DNA of 64,000 bases from Vibrio sp. SS-MA-C1-2 (GCF_021513135.1 NZ_CP090981.1:1426001-1490000), one strand, 5' to 3'; shown: positions 36,978-46,780, counted from the stretch's first letter. The notes: a model not told the origin generated them from the letters alone. A program made the numbers and translations.

Positions 36978-38453
36978 ATGGCTAATAAAAATCAAGCGAA
37001 GTTTTTAGACGGATCTTTAATGCAACATATTATGGTGATGTCAGGAACTGGCGCTATCGGTTTGATGGCGCTATTTGCTGTTGATTTGCTCGATATGTTT
37101 TTTATTAGTCAACTTGGTCATGTGGAACTTGCGGCTGCGATTGGTTATGCGGGGTCATTACTCTTTTTCTCGACGTCTATTTCGATTGGATCTTCTATTG
37201 CAATGGGTGCATTGGTCTCTAAGGAATTAGGGGCTGGAAATAGAGAGAAAGCGAGAGAGTTAGCTGGCAGTGTCTTGGTCTTTGCCGTGACCTTTAATAT
37301 TATTATTGTCAGTATCATGCTTTATTTTCTTCCTGAATTAGTGACGCTATTAGGCGCAAAAGGGGAAGCTCATCAAAAAGCTTTAGACTATCTCTATATT
37401 TTATTGCCTAGTTCACCGGTGATTGCGATTTCAATGGCGGCAATGGCAGCACTTCGTGGTGTTGGTGATGCTAAAAATGCCATGTATGCGACGTTGGCAG
37501 GTGGAGCGGTTAATGCGGTACTTGACCCTATTTTTATTTTTGTTTTAAATCTCAATGTTGAAGGTGCAGCGATTGCCTCTGTTATTGCTAGATTTACTGT
37601 TCTCTTCTTTGCGTTATATAAGTTGCTCTCTTACCATAAGTTGGTAGCGCCTCCCTCTTTTTCTCATCTTATCGAACACCAACGTTTAATTGTTAAAATA
37701 GCCTTTCCCGCAATTCTTACCAATGTGGCAACGCCTATCGCCAATGCTTATGTGACAAAAAGTGTCGCTGTTTTTGGTGATGATTATGTCGCTGGCTTTG
37801 CCGTAATGGGGCGGATCATGCCAGTTTGTTTTGCGATTATTTTCTCGTTATCTGGCGCTATTGGTCCTATTATCGGGCAAAATTTTGGTGCAGAACGCTG
37901 GGATCGTGTTCGTCAGGCATTAAATGATGCGGTGATTTTTACTTCACTTTATTGTATCGGCGTTTCAATCATTCTCTACTTTGTGCAAGATTTTATTATT
38001 ATTGGTTTTGACTTAACAGGAGATGCGGCTGAAGTGTTAACTGTTTTTTGTACTTATATTGCGGTGACTTTTATCTTTAATGGGATGTTATTTATTGCCA
38101 ATGCCGTTTTTAATAATTTACAACGTCCTGCTTGGTCAATGCTATTAAATATCGGAAAAGCAACCATTGGTACCCTCCCTTTTGTTTATTTTGGTGGGTT
38201 ATGGTATGGCGCGATTGGTATTTTAATTGGGCAAGCGATTGGAGGGATTCTTTTTGGTATTATTGGTTATTTCTTAGTGCGTTATAGAGTGAAAAGAATG
38301 ACTGATAAGCATGAACGAGAAAAAGAGAAAGAGAGAAAAACCTGTTTAGAAACCGGAATGCCAATGACCCCTTATTGTTCTTCAAGGGCTTATATGGCAG
38401 CCGCAGATATGCAAGTTTTAGCGTCAGAAAAGAAACCTGTTAACATTAAATAG
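36978..38453 (+). CDS. MATE family efflux transporter
   Basis: This protein of about 491 residues has twelve membrane segments and belongs to the multidrug and toxic compound extrusion family (NorM/DinF superfamily), for example AALRGVGDAKNAMYATLAGGAVNAVLDPIFIF. The ATG at 36978 has AAGG nearby and follows an in-frame TTG at 36957, which is less likely. The C-terminal ~45 residues are a charged tail (KHEREKEKERK) ending in the cytoplasm. The substrate is unknown. The gene directly follows an intrinsic terminator. Confidence 0.88.
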   Translation: MANKNQAKFLDGSLMQHIMVMSGTGAIGLMALFAVDLLDMFFISQLGHVELAAAIGYAGSLLFFSTSISIGSSIAMGALVSKELGAGNREKARELAGSVLVFAVTFNIIIVSIMLYFLPELVTLLGAKGEAHQKALDYLYILLPSSPVIAISMAAMAALRGVGDAKNAMYATLAGGAVNAVLDPIFIFVLNLNVEGAAIASVIARFTVLFFALYKLLSYHKLVAPPSFSHLIEHQRLIVKIAFPAILTNVATPIANAYVTKSVAVFGDDYVAGFAVMGRIMPVCFAIIFSLSGAIGPIIGQNFGAERWDRVRQALNDAVIFTSLYCIGVSIILYFVQDFIIIGFDLTGDAAEVLTVFCTYIAVTFIFNGMLFIANAVFNNLQRPAWSMLLNIGKATIGTLPFVYFGGLWYGAIGILIGQAIGGILFGIIGYFLVRYRVKRMTDKHEREKEKERKTCLETGMPMTPYCSSRAYMAAADMQVLASEKKPVNIK

Positions 38454-38491
38454 TTTGAAACCCCAGTGTGGCGTGATCTGTTTTTACATCA

Positions 38492-38622
38492 ACTGCCTTC
38501 TTCATACTTGAAGCTATTAGGTTGTTGGCTACGCTCGTTCGCCCCAATCATATAGTAAACCTATACTCATTGAGCCTCATTCACTTGCCGCCGACTAGCA
38601 ACTCCAATTATTTTGGGTATAG
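38492..38622 (+). repeat. full-length ERIC-like element
   Basis: About 131 bases from CTGCCTTCTTCATACTTG to ATTATTTTGGGTATAG, located in the 3' region of the MATE gene just before its terminator. Confidence 0.82.
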
Positions 38623-38650
38623 AGTAGTTACAAAACATTTTTAAATATTA

Positions 38651-38679
38651 AAAACAGACCCATTGAGTCTGTTTTTTTA
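38651..38679 (+). terminator. terminator after the MATE gene
   Basis: AAAACAGAC / GTCTGTTTT stem with a short loop and seven T. Confidence 0.85.
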
Positions 38680-38688
38680 TATCTGTTA

Positions 38689-38720
38689 TTGACCTTGAAG
38701 TTAACTCCAATGTTTAAAGT
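38689..38720 (+). promoter_or_regulatory. MerR-family-type promoter of zntA
   Basis: A -35 box TTGACC (38689-38694) and a -10 box TAAAGT (38715-38720) are separated by 20 bases, the over-long spacing typical of promoters driven by MerR-family regulators. The spacer holds an imperfect dyad CTTGAAGTT/AACTCCAAT. A ZntR-type regulator is expected, but no such gene is in the window. Confidence 0.7.
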
Positions 38721-38758
38721 GAGGATTCTTACGTTAAATCGCTTGAAGGAGTAAAACG

Positions 38759-40950
38759 ATGGGTAGCAAACAATGTCAGCATAATCATCAACAGATGACA
38801 GAGAAAAAACGGATATTTCAGAAGGACAAGCAACCCGTAGTTGGTTTATTAAAGGAATGGATTGTCCTAGTTGTGCGCAGAAAATTGAGAATGCCGTACT
38901 TTCTGTTGAGGGGGTTGAAGGTGCTCAAGTAAAGTTTGCAACAGAGAAGTTAGTGGTGAGCTTTTCTGACTATAATGATGAAGCTGAACTTGAGATAAAA
39001 AGCGTCGCAAAAAGTTTAGGTTTTCAGTTTTTAGAGACTAAATCGTCGATGAGCAGAGAAAATGATAATGGCTCTAAACGTCACTTTATTGATAAATACC
39101 GAGGGATCCTCTCTTATACTCTGTTTGTCATCATCGCTTTCTTCTGTTCATTGTTCTCTGACAAGTTAGGAAGTATTACATTTATTGCTGCAACATTATG
39201 GGGACTCTATCCCGTAGGCAAGAAAGCGATCAGTTTAATTAAAAGTGATACCCCGTTTGCTATTGAAACCTTGATGAGTGTGGCTGCGATTGGCGCACTT
39301 TATTTGGGGGAAACGGCTGAGGCGACTTTAGTGCTATTGCTCTTTATGATTGGAGAGCAATTAGAAGCATTTGCAGCGGGACGAGCTCGTCAAGGGGTTA
39401 AAGCCTTAATGGATCTGGTTCCAGAAGAGGTAGATAAAGTCGTCGATGGAGTAAAAACACGTGTTGCAGCCGAGTCATTAATTCCAGGTGATATTATTGA
39501 AATCTCTCCAGGATCCCGATTACCTGCTGATGGTTTGCTCTTTGATACCTATGCCAGTTTTGATGAGAGTGCATTAACAGGGGAGTCACTGCCTGTTGAG
39601 AAAAATATTGGCGATAAAGTGATGGCAGGAGCAATGGTTGCCGATCGTGTTGTTCAGATAAAAATTGTCTCTGAGCAAGGAGAAAATGCCATTGATCGTA
39701 TTCTGCACTTAATTGAAGAGGCTGAACTCAGAAAAGCACCACTTGAACGATTTATTGATAAGTTTAGTCGTATTTATACGCCAATGATGATGGTGTTAGC
39801 GTTAATGGTTGTGATTATTCCACCTTTATTATTTGGTGGTTTGTGGGATGTTTGGCTCTATCGTGGATTGACTCTACTATTAATTGCTTGTCCTTGTGCC
39901 TTGGTTATCTCAATTCCTGCTGCGATTACATCAGGGTTAGCGGCAGCAGCAAAACGGGGTGTTTTGATTAAAGGCGGAGCAACACTAGAGCAGATTGGTA
40001 ATATTAAAAATATCGCTTTTGATAAAACAGGGACTTTAACCGAAGGTAAACCAATCGTGACTGATCTTAATGGCTGGGGGGTTTCTGACGATCAATTGTT
40101 AGCGGATGCAGCGGCTGTTGAGATGGGGTCTCATCACCCTTTAGCTCAGGCGGTCATTAATCGAGCAGAACTGCAATCAATCAACGTTGTTGAGGCTGAG
40201 GAGCGAGAAGTCATTGTTGGTAAAGGCATTCAAGGTAAGGTGAATGGCGTACTGTTACGACTCAGTGCCGCTGATCGTCTACCTGAAGGTGTTGAGTTAT
40301 CTGAGCAACAGCAGGCTGAGGTGATTAAGTTGGAGTCACAAGGAAAAACATTGGTTGTTGCACTCTATGGCAATATCGGACAACAAATCATGGTAATGGG
40401 TGTAATTGCGTGGCGAGATGAGATCCGCTCAGATGCTAAGCAAGCCATTAAACAGCTAGATAGCATGGGCGTTAATTCTATTATGTTAACGGGAGATAAC
40501 CCAAGAGCGGCACACGCCATTGCTGATGAATTGAATATTGAGTTTAAAGCAAGCCTACTTCCTGAAGATAAAGTTCGTTATGTTCAAGAACTGACAGAAA
40601 AAGAGTCAACGGCCATGGTAGGGGATGGGATTAACGATGCACCTGCGATGAAAACGGCGACAGTCGGTATTGCAATGGGCGGTGGAACAGATGTCGCATT
40701 AGAAACTGCAGATGCAGCGATCACTCATAATCGAGTATCTGAACTCTCATCGATGGTGAAGTTATCACAAGCGACGCTTACGATTATTCGACAAAATGTC
40801 ACCATTGTATTAGGGTTAAAAGGGCTATTTTTAGTGATGACACTTTTTGGAATGGTAAGTTTATGGATGGCGGTATTGGCAGATACTGGTGCAACAGTGA
40901 TAGTGACAATGAATGCATTAAGGCTACTGAAAATTATTGATGATAAGTGA
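38759..40950 (+). CDS. zntA: Zn/Cd/Pb-exporting P-type ATPase, ZntA, with apparent -1 frameshift near the start
   Basis: This P1B-type ATPase exports Zn2+, Cd2+ or Pb2+ from the cytoplasm. From 38857 an unbroken frame encodes an HMA metal-binding domain (GMDCPSCAQKIE), the TGES segment, the CPC metal site, DKTGT (40021-40035), GDGINDAP and DTGATVIVTMNALRLL, the last typical of the P1B-2 subgroup. The only good ribosome site (AAGGAG) serves the ATG at 38759, which opens MGSKQCQHNHQQMTEKK in another frame. A shift of -1 at the A6 run 38804-38809 joins this to TDISEGQATRSWFIKGMDCPSC, restoring a normal ZntA start. The ATG at 38857 has no usable ribosome site and would cut the HMA domain. An indel, sequencing error or programmed shift are all possible. 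Confidence 0.88.
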
Positions 40951-40994
40951 AATTAATGTTCAATTTTTACTGGAACATAAAATGTAAAAAATAG

Positions 40995-41053
40995 ACCACG
41001 TAACTCTCTCTATTTTTAATGAATGAGAATAAAAAATAGTTACGTGGTTTTTA
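40995..41053. terminator. bidirectional terminator between zntA and rihA
   Basis: ACCACGTAACT (40995-41005) pairs with AGTTACGTGGT (41038-41048) followed by TTTTT, between convergent genes. An inner AT-rich stem is also possible. Confidence 0.8.
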
Positions 41054-41076
41054 TTAGAACCATTTTAGGTCACGTA

Positions 41077-42018
41077 TTATTCTTGATCAAAAAAACGCAG
41101 ACGATCAATCAGTAAATCAACAAACCCTTGGCGATCAATATCCATTACCACTGTTGTATTGGCTGGGTTATCGGTTAATTCATAATAATCAACAATCGTC
41201 ATCCCTTGAGTGAACTCACCTTTTGTTTCAATGCCAACCCAACAGTCGTGAGTGACAAATAACTCGGGCGCAATTAACCAAGCAATAGTACAAGGATCGT
41301 GTAATGGAGCGCCTTTAAAGCCCCATTTAGGGTCACGGTGGTAGATCATGAAAAAGTCTAAAAGATCACCAACAACGGTCGATATTGGATTATCTATCTC
41401 TTTGATCAAGTCAATATCATGATGCATGATTTGAGCTTTATGAGTGACATCCAAGCCACACATGGTGATAGGAACCCCTGATTTAAAGACAATATCAGCA
41501 GCTTCAGGATCAACGTAAATATTAAATTCTGCCGCCGGTGTCCAGTTTCCTTCTCGAGCAGTTCCTCCCATCAATACAATACGCTCGATCTTATCGTGCA
41601 GCTCTGGGTGTGCCGCTAAGAATAGCGCGATATTGGTTAAAGGTCCTGTAGGAACCAGCGTTACAGGCTCTGGTGAATGACTGATCTTTTCAGCCATTAA
41701 TGTAATTGCATCACAAGGTTGTGGAGCAAAGCTTGGTAATGGAAGTATTGGACCATCTAATCCAGTTTCACCATGTACGCTATCCGCAATGATCAACTCT
41801 CTGGCTAATGGTTTTGCTGCGCCTCCGGCAACCGGAATATCCGTTCTTCCAAGCAGTGTTAAGATGCGTAATGCGTTATTGAGTGTTTTATCAGGTGTTT
41901 GATTTCCTGCGCTGGTGGTTACTGCTAACACTTCTAGTTCAGGACTTGCTGCTGCCAATATTAAAGCAATAGCATCATCATGCCCTGGATCACAATCGAT
42001 AATTATTGGTCTACTCAT
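41077..42018 (-). CDS. rihA: pyrimidine-type ribonucleoside hydrolase RihA
   Basis: This 313-residue nucleoside hydrolase has the N-terminal calcium/substrate site [12 protein letters not shown] and aligns closely with E. coli RihA ([48 protein letters not shown], the HDPCTIAWL segment). It cleaves nucleosides to ribose and free base. The ATG at 42018 has GGAGG upstream; the frame continues upstream only through an ERIC-like element, which is not part of the protein. That element begins 18 bases before the start codon. Confidence 0.93.
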   Translation of the reverse strand: MSRPIIIDCDPGHDDAIALILAAASPELEVLAVTTSAGNQTPDKTLNNALRILTLLGRTDIPVAGGAAKPLARELIIADSVHGETGLDGPILPLPSFAPQPCDAITLMAEKISHSPEPVTLVPTGPLTNIALFLAAHPELHDKIERIVLMGGTAREGNWTPAAEFNIYVDPEAADIVFKSGVPITMCGLDVTHKAQIMHHDIDLIKEIDNPISTVVGDLLDFFMIYHRDPKWGFKGAPLHDPCTIAWLIAPELFVTHDCWVGIETKGEFTQGMTIVDYYELTDNPANTTVVMDIDRQGFVDLLIDRLRFFDQE

Positions 42019-42035
42019 ACATCCTCCAAACTGCG

Positions 42036-42195
42036 TATACCCTTCATACTTGAAGTCGCTAGGTTGTTGGCGTCGCTCATTCACTTGCCGTCTACTAGTC
42101 ACTCCAATTATTTTAGGTATATACCCTACTTACTTGAAGTTGCTAAGATGTTTCAGCGTATGTTTGCTTACTCGCAACTCCAATCACTTTGGGCG
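42036..42195. repeat. two adjacent shortened ERIC-like elements
   Basis: A short element (42036-42122, TATACCCTTCATACTTGAAG to TTTTAGGTATA, middle deleted) abuts a degenerate short one (about 42121-42195, ATACCCTACTTACTTGAAG to CAATCACTTTGGG). Together they fill the region directly upstream of the rihA start codon. Confidence 0.78.
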
Positions 42196-42489
42196 AATCA
42201 AAAATAAAAATATAAACTAGCATGCATTATCATTAATAAAGGTGATATAGATAACAAATATGATCCATGCTGTTTTTATGATTAATTTTCAAGCGCCTAT
42301 TAAAAGTGAGATAAAATCGCATTTTTTGAATTATTTTGTTCAAAAAAACAGCGACTAGTGAGTTTTTTGAGATAGAGCACAAATTCAATCAAGATGATGA
42401 TTTCAGTTTTGGGCAAACTTGGGTAATATGTCACTAAATATGTTTGATCAGGTGATCGAACAAAATGTGTATATGACGGAGATACAAGA

Positions 42490-43134
42490 GTGATAAATGT
42501 ATTCCTGGTAGATGATCATGAACTGGTTCGCACAGGGATAAGGCGTATACTTGAAGACATCCGTGGTATTAAAGTTGTTGGTGAGGCAGAAAGTGGTGAA
42601 GAGGCGGTAAAATGGAACCGTGCGAATCTCACAGACGTCATATTGATGGATATGAATATGCCTGGTATTGGTGGTTTAGATGCAATGAGGAAGATATTGC
42701 GATTTAACCCAGATGTAAAAGTGATTGTGTTAACGATCCATACTGAAAATCCATTTCCAACTAAAGTAATGCAAGCTGGCGCAGCAGGCTACCTAACAAA
42801 AGGTGCAGCACCAGATGAAATGATTAATGCAATTCGAATGGTCAATGCTGGTCAACGTTATATCTCACCAGAAATAGCCCAACAAATGGCATTAAGTCAA
42901 TTTACAACCGCAGCTGAAAATCCATTTAAAGAGTTATCCGAGCGTGAACTCCAGATCATGTTAATGATCACTAAGGGAGAGAAGGTGACCGATATCTCTG
43001 AGCAGTTAAGCCTGAGTCCGAAAACCGTAAATAGTTATCGCTATCGACTGTTTAATAAGTTGAATATTAGTGGTGATGTTGAGTTAACACATTTAGCCAT
43101 ACGTCACGGTATGCTAAATACAGAGAAATTATAA
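42490..43134 (+). CDS. uvrY: response regulator UvrY (GacA/VarA)
   Basis: This 214-residue regulator has a receiver with phosphoacceptor D54 (VILMDMNMPGIGG) and a LuxR-type helix-turn-helix (LSERELQIMLMITKGEKVTDISEQLSLSPKTVNSYRYRLF). It is the partner of BarA/VarS and activates CsrB-type small RNAs that titrate CsrA. It starts with ATG-like GTG (GTGATAAATG, 42490). The gene is directly followed by uvrC with no gap, the conserved uvrY-uvrC pair of gammaproteobacteria. Confidence 0.95.
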   Translation: MINVFLVDDHELVRTGIRRILEDIRGIKVVGEAESGEEAVKWNRANLTDVILMDMNMPGIGGLDAMRKILRFNPDVKVIVLTIHTENPFPTKVMQAGAAGYLTKGAAPDEMINAIRMVNAGQRYISPEIAQQMALSQFTTAAENPFKELSERELQIMLMITKGEKVTDISEQLSLSPKTVNSYRYRLFNKLNISGDVELTHLAIRHGMLNTEKL

Positions 43135-44967
43135 TTGTCAATTTCCACTTTTGATGCAGATAGCTTTTTAAAGACAATAACAGATCAGCCTGGTGTGTAC
43201 AGGATGTATAGTCAGGTTGATGATGTTATCTATGTTGGTAAAGCAAAAAACCTCAAAAAACGACTGGCAAGCTATTTTCGTAAACAGTTAAATAATAAAA
43301 AAACGGAAGCCCTTGTTAGCCATATCGCTAAAGTTGAGGTGACGGTTACCCACAGTGAAACGGAAGCGCTACTCCTTGAACATAATTTAATAAAACAGTA
43401 TCGACCAAAATATAATGTTTTATTAAGAGATGATAAATCCTACCCTTATATATTAATTACCAAGCATAAACATCCACGGCTAACCCTACATCGTGGTGCT
43501 AAATATCGTAAAGGTGATTACTTTGGCCCTTACCCTGATTCTGGTGCAGTCAGAGAAAGTCTTCATCTATTACAGAAAATATTTCCTATTCGTCAATGTG
43601 AAGATTCAGTTTACAGCAATCGAAGTCGCCCTTGTTTGATGCATCAAATTGGACGTTGTAATGCCCCTTGTGTTAAAGATACCATTTCAGATCAAGACTA
43701 TTCAGAGCAAGTAGAATTAGTGCGTCTCTTTCTGCAAGGCCGAGATCGTCAGATCATCGATATGTTGGTGAATAAAATGGAAGTGGCGAGTAATACCCTT
43801 GAGTTTGAAAAAGCCGCAACCTATCGAGACCAGATCCAAGCTTTACGGCGAGTGCAAGAGCAGCAGTTTGTTTCTGGAGATGACGAAGATCTTGATGTAT
43901 TAGGGGTTGGTTTTAAAAATGGGATGGCTTGTATCCATGTGCTATTTTTACGACAAGGCAAAATTTTGGGAAGTCGCAGCTATTTTCCAAAAGTTCCAGC
44001 CAATACTGAGCCATCCGAAATTATGACCACTTTTATGGGGCAGTTTTATCTCAGTCAAGAGCAAGGAAGAACGATGCCGTCTCAAGTGCTGGTGGGTAAT
44101 AGCGACATTGAAGATCTCAACTTACTCAAAGCGACACTTTCGGAAGTGGCAGGACGGAAAGTCTCTATTCTATTAAAGCCTCGTGGTGAAAAAGCGCGTT
44201 ACCTGAAATTAGCACAAACTAACGCGATGACGGCGCTAGTGAGTAAGCTCCATCATAAAATGACCATTCAACAGCGTTTCAGTGCTTTATCCAAGCAGCT
44301 CTCTCTTGATAACTTACAGCGAATGGAATGTTTTGATATCAGTCATACCATGGGGGAGAAAACCGTTGCCTCTTGTGTGGTTTTTAATCAAGAAGGGCCA
44401 CTGAAAAAAGAGTACCGTCGTTATAATATCGAAGGGATCACCGGAGGAGATGATTACGCCGCAATGGGGCAGGTTTTAACTCGTCGTTATGGCAAGCAGA
44501 TGGAACCTGAAAAGATCCCAGATATTATCTTTATTGATGGTGGCAAAGGGCAGCTCAATCGTGCAGATGAAATTGTGACGCCTTATATGGATAACTGGCC
44601 TAAACGTCCGCTTTTAATTGGTGTTGCAAAAGGAGTGACACGTAAAGCAGGACTTGAAACTTTAGTTTTCACTTCTGGAAAAATGGTCTCTCTGCCAGAA
44701 GATTCCCCCGCACTGCATTTGATTCAGCACATTCGAGATGAGAGTCATAACCATGCCATTGGTGGGCATCGAGCACAACGTGATAAAGCAAGAAAGCAGA
44801 GTCAGTTAGAGCAGATCGAAGGGGTTGGACCTAAACGACGTCAAGCGTTGTTAAAGTATTTAGGTGGTATGCAAGAACTTAAGAAAGCGAGTATCGATGA
44901 AATCGCTAAAGTTCCTGGCATAAGTTATCAATTAGCGGAAAAAATTCATGCTAATCTCAAACACTGA
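43135..44967 (+). CDS. uvrC: excinuclease ABC subunit C
   Basis: This 610-residue nucleotide-excision-repair nuclease has an N-terminal GIY-YIG domain ([26 protein letters not shown]), a cysteine-containing region, the UVR domain ([19 protein letters not shown]), the RNase H-like endonuclease domain ([27 protein letters not shown]) and C-terminal helix-hairpin-helix motifs ([18 protein letters not shown]). The start is a TTG immediately after the uvrY TAA; no in-frame ATG is closer to the conserved N-terminus. Translation is likely coupled to uvrY. Confidence 0.96.
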   Translation: MSISTFDADSFLKTITDQPGVYRMYSQVDDVIYVGKAKNLKKRLASYFRKQLNNKKTEALVSHIAKVEVTVTHSETEALLLEHNLIKQYRPKYNVLLRDDKSYPYILITKHKHPRLTLHRGAKYRKGDYFGPYPDSGAVRESLHLLQKIFPIRQCEDSVYSNRSRPCLMHQIGRCNAPCVKDTISDQDYSEQVELVRLFLQGRDRQIIDMLVNKMEVASNTLEFEKAATYRDQIQALRRVQEQQFVSGDDEDLDVLGVGFKNGMACIHVLFLRQGKILGSRSYFPKVPANTEPSEIMTTFMGQFYLSQEQGRTMPSQVLVGNSDIEDLNLLKATLSEVAGRKVSILLKPRGEKARYLKLAQTNAMTALVSKLHHKMTIQQRFSALSKQLSLDNLQRMECFDISHTMGEKTVASCVVFNQEGPLKKEYRRYNIEGITGGDDYAAMGQVLTRRYGKQMEPEKIPDIIFIDGGKGQLNRADEIVTPYMDNWPKRPLLIGVAKGVTRKAGLETLVFTSGKMVSLPEDSPALHLIQHIRDESHNHAIGGHRAQRDKARKQSQLEQIEGVGPKRRQALLKYLGGMQELKKASIDEIAKVPGISYQLAEKIHANLKH

Positions 44968-45026
44968 TTGCATGATCACCGACAATACGGCAACATGGTC
45001 GGGTGATTCATAACAGAACGATTATC

Positions 45027-45596
45027 ATGCGCTTGAATATCCCAAATATCTTAACATTTATACGTATTGCACTTATACCGTGCTTTGTTGTTGTTTTTTA
45101 CTTGCCTTATCCGTGGTCAGCCTTTGTTGCTTCATTGATTTTTGTTATCGCTGCTGTGACCGATTGGTTCGATGGTTATCTAGCAAGAAAACTGAAGCAG
45201 ATGACACGATTTGGTGCTTTTTTAGATCCCGTTGCTGATAAAGTGATGGTTGCAGTTGCTTTGGTTTTAGTGACAGAGCATTATGCTTCTATTTGGGTGA
45301 CTATTCCTGCGATAACGATGATTGCTCGTGAAATTATTATTTCAGCCCTTCGCGAATGGATGGCAGAAATTGGTAAACGTTCAAGTGTTGCTGTTTCATG
45401 GATTGGAAAATTTAAAACAGCGACTCAGATGTTTGCGCTTGTTCTGTTACTTTGGCATCCTCATGATTATGTGACTTGGGCTGGGTATGTATTCTTGTAT
45501 ATCGCAACAGCGTTGACTTACTGGTCCATGTATCAGTATATTAAAGCTGCAAAAGATGATCTTCTTAACTCAGAAGATGACTCTCTTAATTCATAA
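45027..45596 (+). CDS. pgsA: CDP-diacylglycerol-glycerol-3-phosphate 3-phosphatidyltransferase
   Basis: This 189-residue inner-membrane enzyme makes phosphatidylglycerol phosphate from CDP-diacylglycerol and glycerol-3-phosphate. The CDP-alcohol phosphotransferase signature D-x2-DG-x2-AR-x8-G-x3-D-x3-D is complete ([18 protein letters not shown] and AFLDPVADK). The ATG at 45027 gives [13 protein letters not shown], matching E. coli MQFNIPTLLTLFR; an in-frame GTG at 45003 is less likely. It follows uvrC and precedes the tRNA cluster, as in E. coli. Confidence 0.95.
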   Translation: MRLNIPNILTFIRIALIPCFVVVFYLPYPWSAFVASLIFVIAAVTDWFDGYLARKLKQMTRFGAFLDPVADKVMVAVALVLVTEHYASIWVTIPAITMIAREIIISALREWMAEIGKRSSVAVSWIGKFKTATQMFALVLLLWHPHDYVTWAGYVFLYIATALTYWSMYQYIKAAKDDLLNSEDDSLNS

Positions 45597-45745
45597 TCGA
45601 TATCTGATTGAAATATTAGAGAATAACATTCTATAAAATTGAGCTTAAATTTGTAGTTAACTGTTGTTTGTTTGAACAAGTTGATTAAAAAATAGAATCT
45701 GTTGCTTGAAAAAACAGCAAGCAGTTAAAAAACAACATTTTTATG

Positions 45746-45773
45746 TTGACTATGAAGCTCTAATCCGTAGAAT
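45746..45773 (+). promoter_or_regulatory. promoter of the tRNA cluster
   Basis: TTGACT (45746-45751), a 16-base spacer and TAGAAT (45768-45773), followed by the GC-rich discriminator GCGTCC, typical of stringently controlled stable-RNA promoters. About 35 bases upstream of tRNA-Cys. Confidence 0.75.
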
Positions 45774-45808
45774 GCGTCCTGTTCCCAAACGGAACTAAGT
45801 AAAACAAA

Positions 45809-45882
45809 GGCGCGTTGGCAGAGTGGCTATGCAGCGGATTGCAAATCCGTGGACCTCGGTTCGACTCCGGGACGCGCCTCCA
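45809..45882 (+). tRNA. tRNA-Cys (GCA), first copy
   Basis: Full cloverleaf of 74 bases with acceptor GGCGCGT/ACGCGCC, anticodon GCA in GGATTGCAAATCC, T-loop GGTTCGACTCC and encoded CCA. Confidence 0.97.
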
Positions 45883-45908
45883 ATTTCTTTTTAAGAAATG
45901 GTATTTAA

Positions 45909-45984
45909 GCGACACTAGCTCAGCTGGTAGAGCGCGACCTTGCCAAGGTCGAGGTCACGAGTTCGAACCTCGTGTGTCGCTCCA
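45909..45984 (+). tRNA. tRNA-Gly (GCC), first copy
   Basis: 76 bases with acceptor GCGACAC/GTGTCGC, anticodon GCC in CCTTGCCAAGG, T-loop GTTCGAACC and encoded CCA. Confidence 0.97.
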
Positions 45985-46063
45985 AATTAAAGAAGTATTG
46001 ACTATTCAATATTTCAAGATGGTGTCTGACTAACATAGTTAGGTGCATCGCAAAGAATTGCGT

Positions 46064-46150
46064 GCCCTGGTGGTGGAATTGGTAGACACAAGGGATTTAA
46101 AATCCCTCGGCGTTCGCGCTGTGCCGGTTCAAGTCCGGCCCGGGGCACCA
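46064..46150 (+). tRNA. tRNA-Leu (TAA), first copy
   Basis: 87 bases with acceptor GCCCTGG/CCGGGGC, anticodon TAA in GGATTTAAAATCC, long variable arm (CGGCGTTCGCGCTG), T-loop GGTTCAAGTCC and encoded CCA. A CGCAA-AGAA-TTGCG hairpin stands directly upstream. Confidence 0.97.
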
Positions 46151-46188
46151 TCTAATTTGCTAAATTATATTTAGCGAATAAAAAATAA

Positions 46189-46262
46189 GGCGCGTTGGCA
46201 GAGTGGCTATGCAGCGGATTGCAAATCCGTGGACCTCGGTTCGACTCCGGGACGCGCCTCCA
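46189..46262 (+). tRNA. tRNA-Cys (GCA), second copy
   Basis: Identical to the copy at 45809-45882 over all 74 bases; first gene of the duplicated cassette. Confidence 0.97.
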
Positions 46263-46287
46263 ATTTCTTTTTAAGAAATGGTATTTA

Positions 46288-46363
46288 GCGACACTAGCTC
46301 AGCTGGTAGAGCGCGACCTTGCCAAGGTCGAGGTCACGAGTTCGAACCTCGTGTGTCGCTCCA
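46288..46363 (+). tRNA. tRNA-Gly (GCC), second copy
   Basis: Identical to the copy at 45909-45984. The spacer to the next tRNA is 36 bases longer than in the first cassette. Confidence 0.97.
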
Positions 46364-46478
46364 AATTAAATCGTTATTGTCTTTTGATGATAATGAAACT
46401 AAATAAGAAGTATTGACTATTCAATATTTCAAGATGGTGTCTGACTAACATAGTTAGGTGCATCGCAAAGAATTGCGT

Positions 46479-46565
46479 GCCCTGGTGGTGGAATTGGTAG
46501 ACACAAGGGATTTAAAATCCCTCGGCGTTCGCGCTGTGCCGGTTCAAGTCCGGCCCGGGGCACCA
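46479..46565 (+). tRNA. tRNA-Leu (TAA), second copy
   Basis: Identical to the copy at 46064-46150, preceded by the same ~65-base leader. The cluster ends with a terminator directly after it. Confidence 0.97.
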
Positions 46566-46576
46566 TCTATTAAGAA

Positions 46577-46605
46577 GGCTCAACAGCAATGTTGAGCCTT
46601 TTTTT
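46577..46605 (+). terminator. terminator of the tRNA cluster
   Basis: GGCTCAAC / GTTGAGCC stem with a six-base loop and seven T. Confidence 0.9.
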
Positions 46606-46762
46606 CGTCTGCAATTTGTCCTACCTAACGTTGTCTTGTTTCTATTGTTTTATTACGAACAATCTCTTATTAACCAGCTCTAAATAAAGTGTGATCTCAC
46701 AATAAAATTATTATCAACAGAGTTGCCGTTATTATCGATAGCGAGTATTGTTCAACCATTGG

Positions 46763-46780
46763 ATTGTAAACGTTTACAAT
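46763..46780. promoter_or_regulatory. LacI/GalR-type operator upstream of the alpha-galactosidase gene
   Basis: ATTGTAAACGTTTACAAT is a perfect 18-base palindrome with the central CG typical of LacI/GalR-family operators. It lies about 225 bases before the alpha-galactosidase start. No LacI-family gene is in the window. Confidence 0.6.

Noticed and set aside
42019-42102. Extended rihA start 28 codons upstream
   Set aside because: The extra residues are translated ERIC-like sequence, and a GGAGG site stands at the internal ATG that matches E. coli RihA.
45815-46416. Two protein frames of 72-73 codons starting MAEWLCSGLQIRG
   Set aside because: They are translations of the tRNA-Cys and tRNA-Gly genes.
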